Shown one piece after another: positions 43,700-50,226 of a stretch of DNA of 64,000 nt (position 1 is its first letter; the number at the start of each line of letters is the position of its first letter). The notes under the pieces were generated by a model. That model saw nothing but the letters and a program-made list of their open reading frames with translations, was not told where the DNA came from and made no database searches. Both the position numbers and the translations under genes were made by a program. Source of the DNA: an uncultured Clostridia bacterium (GTDB lineage: Bacteria > Bacillota > Clostridia > Christensenellales > UBA1242); NCBI GenBank assembly GCA_934778215.1, contig CAKVOE010000001.1, positions 1 through 64,000 on the forward strand, in the 5' to 3' direction.

Positions 43700-46600
43700 T
43701 TAATCTGCAATTACCCATTGAACAGTCTTGTCTTCAGTTGTATCATCATCCCATGTCATATTTTCTTTATCAGCAAGTGAAACGGTAACGGTATACGTAC
43801 CTTTTTCTGTTCCACTAGTCTGTCCAGAAATCGTAATATAATCAGCATACTCTTCTGCAAGAATAAAATCTGCACTTGTAACTGTTATTTCTTCGCCTGT
43901 ATATATCTTTTTAACAAACATACTCACAGCTACATTGTTCTTCCAATCCAAAAGCTGTATTTTCCATTTAACTGTTTTGTCGTCAGTGGTTCCGTCACTC
44001 CATGTCATATTTATCTTGTCATTAAGTGAAAGGGTAACTGTATAAGCGCCAGGTTCTGTAGCACTTGTTTGACCAGAAACTGTAACAAAATCGGCATACT
44101 CATCTTCAGCAATAAGATTAACACTGGTAACGATTTTTTCTTCGCCAGTATATAAAGGTGTGTAGCGAGTTACAGTTAACTTTGCTTTCACTATTTCCCA
44201 AGTTACTGTTTTATCATCAGTAGTTCCGTCTTCCCAGGTTGTGTTTGCTTTATCTTTTAATGATAGAGTGACTTCGTATATTCCAACATTGGTGGCACTA
44301 GTTGTTCCTGTTATTTCAACGGCAATAGGTGAGAACTTAACAAAATCTTTACTGGTTACCGAGATTTCGCTACCAGTATATACTTTTTCAGTTTTTTCAT
44401 TTTTTAAGGTTACTTTTGAAGGTGTTTTGATTTCCCAAGTTACTGTTTTGTCTTCGGTAGTTCCGTCTTCCCAAGTTGTATTTGCTTTATCTATCAAAGA
44501 TAATATTACATCGTATGTTCCAACTTCAGTGGCTTTAGTTGTTCCAAGTAAAGTAATGAATTTACTATCATTGATATTTGCTATGAAATAGGTATTTTTT
44601 AGTACGATTTCGTCGCCAGTGTAAATTGTTTCAAATTGGTCAAGTGTGGCGATTTTACGTTTTTTGATTTCCCAAGTTGCGTTCTTATCTTCGGTTGTTC
44701 CATCGCTCCAAATTGTGTTTTCTTTATCTTTTAATGATAGTGTTACCTCGTATACTCCAACATTTGTTGCACTTGCTGAGCCGGTTATATTAACAAAGTC
44801 GACAGCATGCGAATCCGCCACTATAACATTATAGGCAGAGAGTTCTTCGCCAGAATAAGTTTCCCATTTATAACTTTGAAGATAAATACTTCTTTTTTGA
44901 ATTTCCCAAGTTGCGTTCTTATCTTCGGTTGTTCCATCTTCCCAGATTGTGTTTACTTTGTCTTTTAAAGATAAAGTTACATTGTATACTCCAGGATAGG
45001 TAGCTTTTGTTGTTCCGGTTACATCAACTAATTCTGCAAGATGAGAACCTGTAAAATATTCGCTAGTTACTGAGAGTTCTTTGCCAGAGTATTTACCGAA
45101 TTTATAATCAAGAAGATAATGAATACTTCTTTTTCCAATTTCCCAAGTTACTGTTTTGTCATCAGTAGTTCCGTCTTCCCAAGTTGTGTTTACTTTATCT
45201 TTTAATGATAGAGTGACTTCGTATGTGCCAACATTGGTGGCAGAAGCAGTTCCACCGCTTATGGTAAATAGGTTGCTATTTTCTAAATCTGCAAAATCGG
45301 CAGGAGTAACAGTTATTGCGTCGCCAGTATATTCTTTAGCAGGCGCAGTAATAGAAACCCTTGCAGGAATAATACGCCATTGTACAGTCTTATCCTCAGT
45401 GGTTCCGTCTTTCCAACAATAATTAACTTTATCTTTTAGTGATAGTATTACATTGTATGTTCCAGCATCAGTGGCAGAAGTAGTTCCGCTTATGGTAAAT
45501 AGGTTGCTATATTTCTGACTAAAATCGGCAGGGGTGATAGTTATTTTATCACCAGTATATTCTTTATTGTCGGGTAGATTAACAGAAACCTTTACAGGAA
45601 CAATACTCCATTGTATAGTTTTATCCCAAGTGGTTCCGTCTTCCCAACAATAATTTATTCTGTTTTTTAGTGATAGCGTTGCAGTGTATGTTCCAACTTT
45701 GGTAGCAGAACTGGTTGAACTTATGGTAAATAAGTTACTATTTTCTAAATCTGCCAAATCGGCATCAGTGATAGTTATTTTATCACCAGTATATTCTTTA
45801 GCAATATGAAGATGAAGATCAACAGAAACCTTTACAGGAACAATGTCCCATCGTACAGTCCTTTCATTAGTGTTTCCATTATACCAAGTTGTGTTTTCTT
45901 TATCTTTTAGTGATATCGTTACAAAGTATAATCCAACTTCGGTGGCAGAAGTGGTTCCGCTTATGGTAAATAGGTCGCTATATTTCTGATTAAAATCGGC
46001 AGGAGTAATAGTTATTACGTCGCCAGTATATTCTTTAGCAGGCGAAGTAAGAGAAACCTTTGCAAGAACAATACGCCATTGTACAGTCTTATCCCCAGTT
46101 GTTCCGTCTTTCCAAGTTCTATTTTCTTTATCTATTAAAGATAAGGTTACGTTGTATGTTCCAACATTGGTGGCAGAAGTGGTTCCGCTTATGGTAAATG
46201 GGTTGCTATATTTTTGACTAAAATCGGCAGGAGTAACAGTTATTATGTCGCCAGTATATTCTTTAGCAACGGGCGTATTAAGAGAAACCTCTGCAGGAAC
46301 AATACGCCATTGTGCAGTTTTATCCTCAGTAGTTCCGTCTTCCCAAGTTGTTTTTTCTTTATCTATTAAAGATAAGGTTACAACATTGTATGTTCCAACA
46401 TTGGTGGCAGAAGTGATTCCGCCGCTTATGGTAAATAGGTCTTTATTTTTTAGACTTGCAAAATCGTCAGGAGTGATAGTTATTACGTCGCCAGTATATT
46501 CTTTATCAACACGCGTATGAAAAGAAATCTTTGCAGGAGCAATACACCATTGTGCAGTCTTATCCTCAGTGGTTCCGTCTTCCCAAGTTGCTTTTTCTTT

Positions 46601-48772
46601 ATCTTTTAAAGATAATGTTACATTGTATGTTCCAGCATTGGTTGCAGAAGTGGTTCCGCTTATGGTAAATAGGTCGCTATATTTTTCTAAATATGCAAAA
46701 TCGGCAGGAGTAACAGTTATTACGTCGCCAGTATAATTTTTAGTAACAGGCGTCTCAAAAGAAACCTTTGCAGGAACAATACTCCATGGTACAGTTATAT
46801 CGTCAGTTGTCCCATCATCCCAACAATAATTTACTTTATCATATAGTGATAGTGTTGCATAATGTGTTCCAATAAGAGATGAATCATAAGAGTAGCAGTT
46901 GAAAAAGTGGTAGTTTTTATAATCTGCAAAATCGAAAGACCCAACACGTATTGAACTACCAGTATATTCTTTAGTGACAGGCAGATCAATAGAAACTTTT
47001 ATAGGAATAATACGCCATTGTGCAGTCTTATCTTCAGTTGTTCCATCGTTCCAACAATAATTTAATTTGTCTTTTAACGATAGAGTGACTTCGTATGTGC
47101 CAGCATTTGTGGCACTGGTTGTGCCCGTTATATCAATAAATTTAATATCTTCAGAGTCCACAAAATAATTTGGCTTTATTGATTGTTCGTTGCCATGATA
47201 ATCTGTGCTAGAATATTCTGTTGAATAATAATAAGGAGCATAAGCATAATATGGTTTTTTTAATGTAATTTCATAACTTTTAATTTCCCAAGTTATAGTC
47301 TTATCTTCGGTTGTTTTATCGCTCCAAATTGTGTTTTCTTTATCTTTTAAAGATAGTGTTACCTCATATACTCCAGCATTTGTTGCACTTACCGTTCCTG
47401 TTATATCAACGAAGTCGACATCGCTGGAATACAGTACAAGATCATAGGCAAAGATTTCATCGCCAGAATATGTTGTCTTTCGGCGGTATTCTTTTTTAAT
47501 CTCAATTCTTCTTTTTACAATTTCCCAAGTTGTGGTTTTATCTTCAGTTGTTCCGTCTTCCCAGGTTGTGTTTGCTTTATCTTTTAACGATAAGGTTACA
47601 TTGTATGTTCCAACATTGGTGGCACTAGTTGTTCCGGTTAAATCAACTAAATTTGCATATCTACTATATACAACAAAATTATTGTTAGTTACTGAGATTT
47701 CTTCGCCAGAATATATTTCATATTTACGATTTTGAAGTTCAATAATTCTTTTTTCAATTTCCCAAGTTGTGATCTTATCTTCAGTTGTTCCGTCTTCCCA
47801 GGTTGTGTTTGCTTTATCTTTTAACGATAAGGTTACATTGTATGTTCCAGCATTGGTAGCACTAGTTGTTCCGGTTAAATCAACTAATTCTGCAAGACGA
47901 GAACCAGTAAAATCTTCGCTAGTTACTGAGATTTCTTCGCCAGAATAACATATATATGAGGGGCGAGTTACAGTTAACTTCGCTTTCACTATTTCCCAAG
48001 TTGCGGTTTTATCTTCAGTTGTTCCGTCGTGCCAACAATAATTTACTTTATCTTTTAGTGATAGTGTTACATTGTATGTTCCAGCGATTGTGGCTTTTGT
48101 ATCGCCAGAAATCTCTACAAATTGAGCCTTATTTGAGCCCACAAAGTTTGATGCATTAACAGATAATTCTTCACCCGAATAAGTATAAGTAGTAGAATAG
48201 GAAGAAACACCTACAATTTCCTTCCAGTTTGCTTTTAAAGTAATATTGCCGGTAGTTCCGCTAGGTATAGTGTAGTCCCGAACTATTTGTGAGCCGTCAT
48301 TAATTGTCCAGCCTGAAAAGTAGTAGTTTGTATAAGTTGGTTGCGATATAATTATGTCATTTGAGTCAACTGTATAAGTTGTGGGATTATTTGCATTGTT
48401 TTCGCCACCATTAAGGTCGTAAGTGATAGTGTATTGTATAGGTAAATATTCTGCGTTAATAGACACATCACAATCTGGCATAATAAAGTAGTAGTTGCCA
48501 GATTTATCGTAGTTAACGACTATTGTTTTATGGTCATTAGTCTGCACCATTAATTTTACTTCGTATCCGGGCTTTTCAACGAAGGTTTCTTTTTTGGTGT
48601 AACTAATTGTTACTTTTTCTTCGCTTTTAGCGGTAGAAACACTAGTCGAAATTTCGAAATAATCGTTTTGTGTTATGCTAATACTGTGTTTATCACTGCA
48701 TGCAGTAAGTGCAAATGAGCAAGCAACTATCAGACACAATGTAAGCATGTAAACGAAAATTTTCTTTTTCAT
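43700..48772 (-). CDS. Giant surface lipoprotein with 19 tandem Ig-like (MBG-type) repeats
   Basis: A 1690-residue protein. The leader has a lipobox (FALTAC, Cys about residue 25), so it should be lipid-anchored outside the cell. After about 70 residues comes a Listeria-Bacteroides-type repeat (ITYDLNGGENN.. to TLKANWKEI). About 19 repeats of 75 or so residues follow, each with Y(S/T)G(E/D)xI, TGTTSATNxGTY, VTLSLKDK and WEDGTTEDKT..WEI. These look like bacterial MBG/Ig-type stalk modules. The protein ends exactly at the end of a repeat, with no cell-wall sorting signal. A stalk or adhesin role is inferred. As sequenced, the only good promoter upstream (48892-48920) points away, so the gene may be OFF. 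The start follows AAAAGGAG. Confidence 0.85.
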   Translation of the reverse strand: MKKKIFVYMLTLCLIVACSFALTACSDKHSISITQNDYFEISTSVSTAKSEEKVTISYTKKETFVEKPGYEVKLMVQTNDHKTIVVNYDKSGNYYFIMPDCDVSINAEYLPIQYTITYDLNGGENNANNPTTYTVDSNDIIISQPTYTNYYFSGWTINDGSQIVRDYTIPSGTTGNITLKANWKEIVGVSSYSTTYTYSGEELSVNASNFVGSNKAQFVEISGDTKATIAGTYNVTLSLKDKVNYCWHDGTTEDKTATWEIVKAKLTVTRPSYICYSGEEISVTSEDFTGSRLAELVDLTGTTSATNAGTYNVTLSLKDKANTTWEDGTTEDKITTWEIEKRIIELQNRKYEIYSGEEISVTNNNFVVYSRYANLVDLTGTTSATNVGTYNVTLSLKDKANTTWEDGTTEDKTTTWEIVKRRIEIKKEYRRKTTYSGDEIFAYDLVLYSSDVDFVDITGTVSATNAGVYEVTLSLKDKENTIWSDKTTEDKTITWEIKSYEITLKKPYYAYAPYYYSTEYSSTDYHGNEQSIKPNYFVDSEDIKFIDITGTTSATNAGTYEVTLSLKDKLNYCWNDGTTEDKTAQWRIIPIKVSIDLPVTKEYTGSSIRVGSFDFADYKNYHFFNCYSYDSSLIGTHYATLSLYDKVNYCWDDGTTDDITVPWSIVPAKVSFETPVTKNYTGDVITVTPADFAYLEKYSDLFTISGTTSATNAGTYNVTLSLKDKEKATWEDGTTEDKTAQWCIAPAKISFHTRVDKEYTGDVITITPDDFASLKNKDLFTISGGITSATNVGTYNVVTLSLIDKEKTTWEDGTTEDKTAQWRIVPAEVSLNTPVAKEYTGDIITVTPADFSQKYSNPFTISGTTSATNVGTYNVTLSLIDKENRTWKDGTTGDKTVQWRIVLAKVSLTSPAKEYTGDVITITPADFNQKYSDLFTISGTTSATEVGLYFVTISLKDKENTTWYNGNTNERTVRWDIVPVKVSVDLHLHIAKEYTGDKITITDADLADLENSNLFTISSTSSATKVGTYTATLSLKNRINYCWEDGTTWDKTIQWSIVPVKVSVNLPDNKEYTGDKITITPADFSQKYSNLFTISGTTSATDAGTYNVILSLKDKVNYCWKDGTTEDKTVQWRIIPARVSITAPAKEYTGDAITVTPADFADLENSNLFTISGGTASATNVGTYEVTLSLKDKVNTTWEDGTTDDKTVTWEIGKRSIHYLLDYKFGKYSGKELSVTSEYFTGSHLAELVDVTGTTKATYPGVYNVTLSLKDKVNTIWEDGTTEDKNATWEIQKRSIYLQSYKWETYSGEELSAYNVIVADSHAVDFVNITGSASATNVGVYEVTLSLKDKENTIWSDGTTEDKNATWEIKKRKIATLDQFETIYTGDEIVLKNTYFIANINDSKFITLLGTTKATEVGTYDVILSLIDKANTTWEDGTTEDKTVTWEIKTPSKVTLKNEKTEKVYTGSEISVTSKDFVKFSPIAVEITGTTSATNVGIYEVTLSLKDKANTTWEDGTTDDKTVTWEIVKAKLTVTRYTPLYTGEEKIVTSVNLIAEDEYADFVTVSGQTSATEPGAYTVTLSLNDKINMTWSDGTTDDKTVKWKIQLLDWKNNVAVSMFVKKIYTGEEITVTSADFILAEEYADYITISGQTSGTEKGTYTVTVSLADKENMTWDDDTTEDKTVQWVIAD
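43703..48217 (-). repeat. Array of 19 coding repeats, about 225 bp each
   Basis: I counted 19 occurrences of the W-x-D/N-G-x-T-x(2-3)-K/T..W-x-I closing motif in a row. Units are diverged, and neighbouring blocks resemble each other most (WEI(V/E)K type at both ends, W(R/S)IVP type in the middle), which suggests block duplication. Confidence 0.85.
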
Positions 48773-48794
48773 TTTTTTATCTCCTTTTGTTTAA

Positions 48795-48819
48795 TATACA
48801 TCTATCTTACACATAGATG
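48795..48819 (+). repeat. Left inverted repeat of invertible promoter 2
   Basis: A 25-bp sequence matching the reverse complement of 48926-48950 at 24 of 25 positions. Internal plan: arms ending CTAT and starting ATAG around the asymmetric 7-bp core CTTACAC (48806-48812). Confidence 0.85.
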
Positions 48820-48891
48820 AATAAAATCACCCCAAAAGAGTATCTTGCAATAAATAAAATAATCAAATTTACTTATATTATTAAAGTAGGG

Positions 48892-48920
48892 TTGACATTT
48901 TGTGTAAAATATGTTAAAAT
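48892..48920 (+). promoter_or_regulatory. Promoter inside the candidate invertible segment, facing away from the lipoprotein gene
   Basis: TTGACA, a 17-nt spacer, then TAAAAT: a near-consensus promoter on the plus strand. The genes on both sides are on the minus strand, so in this orientation it drives no gene. After inversion between 48795 and 48950 it would face the lipoprotein start with a leader of about 46 nt. Confidence 0.8.
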
Positions 48921-48925
48921 TTGTA

Positions 48926-48950
48926 CATCTATGTGTAAGATAAATGTATA
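48926..48950 (+). repeat. Right inverted repeat of invertible promoter 2
   Basis: Reverse-complement partner of 48795-48819 with one mismatch. Core GTGTAAG (48933-48939) is the exact reverse complement of the left core, so crossing over would invert the segment. Confidence 0.85.
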
Positions 48951-48958
48951 AATTTAGC

Positions 48959-48979
48959 CAGCCCAAAGGCTGTTTTTTT
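48959..48979 (+). terminator. Terminator facing the OFF-orientation promoter
   Basis: CAGCC, a CAAA loop, GGCTG, then seven T on the plus strand only. It stops the outward transcript from 48892-48920 before it runs antisense through the recombinase gene. The minus strand has no T-run here, so recombinase mRNA can read through. Confidence 0.7.
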
Positions 48980-48992
48980 ATTGAAATTTTAA

Positions 48993-49886
48993 CTAAAATT
49001 TGCTTTTTGATGCAAAAAGTTCCATTGCTTTTCGTTTATTTTGTAAATTTGTATGAACATATCTATTTAGCGTTATTGTGGGCGAAGAATGACCCAAAAG
49101 TTCACTGATAGTTTTTATATCCACGCCATTTTCAAGTAGTCTTGTTGCAAAGGTATGGCGGAGAGAATGAAATCCATAATGCTTAATATGTAACTTTTTG
49201 AGCAAGTTGTCAAAAGATTTTTGGTAGGCTCTAGGGGCTACTTGTTTGTTGTTATGACTTGCAATTACATAGTCTATTAAAGAATGTTGTTTTAATATTT
49301 TTAATAGGTTTAATAAGCTCCTAGAAATGGGAATAACTCTTATAGAACTTAGTGTTTTAGGCGAACTTTCAATGGTTAAAGTTTTGTGATTACGATAAAT
49401 TGTTCCAGCGGATTTATCAATATAAATAAGCATATTTTTAAAATCAACATTTTGCCACTTTAATGCTATTATTTCACCAAGTCTAAGACCGGTGTAAAGG
49501 CTTATTAGTATACCAAAATGGTAAAGCTTTTTATTTTCTAAAATATACTTTTCAAGTTTTGTTTGTTCTTGTTTTTCTAATGAGTTAACTTTTTTTGCTT
49601 GCATATTTTTAATCGTTGTATTTATTGATATATTTTCTTTTATCCAACCATTTTCAAATGCGAAACAAAGGCTTCTATTTACTAAACTTTTAATAAGTTT
49701 TGTTGTGGAATAAGAATATTTTTTATTTAAGCATATATAAAATTCGTTTAGATTACCCAAGGTAAGTTCTTTTTTAAATTTTACAACATAAATATCGTTT
49801 ATTTGTAAATAGAATAGATATGTTTTTTGTTTTAAAGAGTATTTGACACTTTTCAAATACTTTGCCACGATGTATTTTAGTTTCAT
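48993..49886 (-). CDS. Tyrosine recombinase (site-specific integrase/invertase)
   Basis: A 297-residue phage-integrase-family recombinase. All catalytic residues are visible in order: Arg in YTGLRLGEI, Lys in SSPKTLSS, HSLRHTFATR (H-x-x-R), LLGHSS, and the nucleophile Tyr in LNRYVH. The N-terminal 100 or so residues look like a SAM-like core-binding domain. I start at ATG 49886, preceded by GGAGGA at 7 nt; the ATG at 49901 overlaps that site. The gene ends 43 bp from the inverted-repeat promoter segment, so I infer that it inverts that segment and perhaps the one at 35753-35907. There are no phage genes nearby, which speaks against a prophage integrase. Confidence 0.9.
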   Translation of the reverse strand: MKLKYIVAKYLKSVKYSLKQKTYLFYLQINDIYVVKFKKELTLGNLNEFYICLNKKYSYSTTKLIKSLVNRSLCFAFENGWIKENISINTTIKNMQAKKVNSLEKQEQTKLEKYILENKKLYHFGILISLYTGLRLGEIIALKWQNVDFKNMLIYIDKSAGTIYRNHKTLTIESSPKTLSSIRVIPISRSLLNLLKILKQHSLIDYVIASHNNKQVAPRAYQKSFDNLLKKLHIKHYGFHSLRHTFATRLLENGVDIKTISELLGHSSPTITLNRYVHTNLQNKRKAMELFASKSKF

Positions 49887-50226
49887 TTTAAATTCCTCCA
49901 TGGCAAATATTTTACTTACATTAGAATTTTTTGGATAGGCAAATTTAGTTTTTGTGTCATGATATTACTAATTGGTTTTATATTTTTTTTGCATACTTAA
50001 TGGGTTTTATAGCGTAATAATTTCGTCAAAAAGAAAAAATATAATTTTTTTGTTTTATTAATATTCATATAATAAAGAAAGAAAAAATTAAAAAATTTTA
50101 CTATAAATTGTCAAAAAAAATTGTACAAAGAACAAAAGACTGTGATATAATTGTTCATACAAAATTGCAAAGATACTCAAAAATTTGCTCCACTTTTGCA
50201 ATATGTATAATAAAAAGGAGAATATT
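49887..50226. other. Divergent non-coding region between recombinase and surface gene
   Basis: About 340 bp, very AT-rich. It contains the candidate promoter at 50121-50151 for the rightward gene. I see no clear promoter for the recombinase and no inverted repeat like those of the two switches. Confidence 0.55.
50121..50151 (+). promoter_or_regulatory. Candidate extended -10 promoter of the gene at 50227
   Basis: TGATATAAT (extended -10, 50143-50151), with TTGTAC 19 nt upstream as a poor -35. Confidence 0.5.

Noticed and set aside
44241..48159. Several plus-strand ORFs opposite the giant lipoprotein gene
   Set aside because: They are repeated with the period of the coding repeats on the other strand and have no ribosome sites.
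48993..49886. Recombinase as prophage or island integrase
   Set aside because: No phage, conjugation or attachment sequences flank it, whereas an inverted-repeat promoter lies 43 bp away. It is also outside the tRNA-Leu island.
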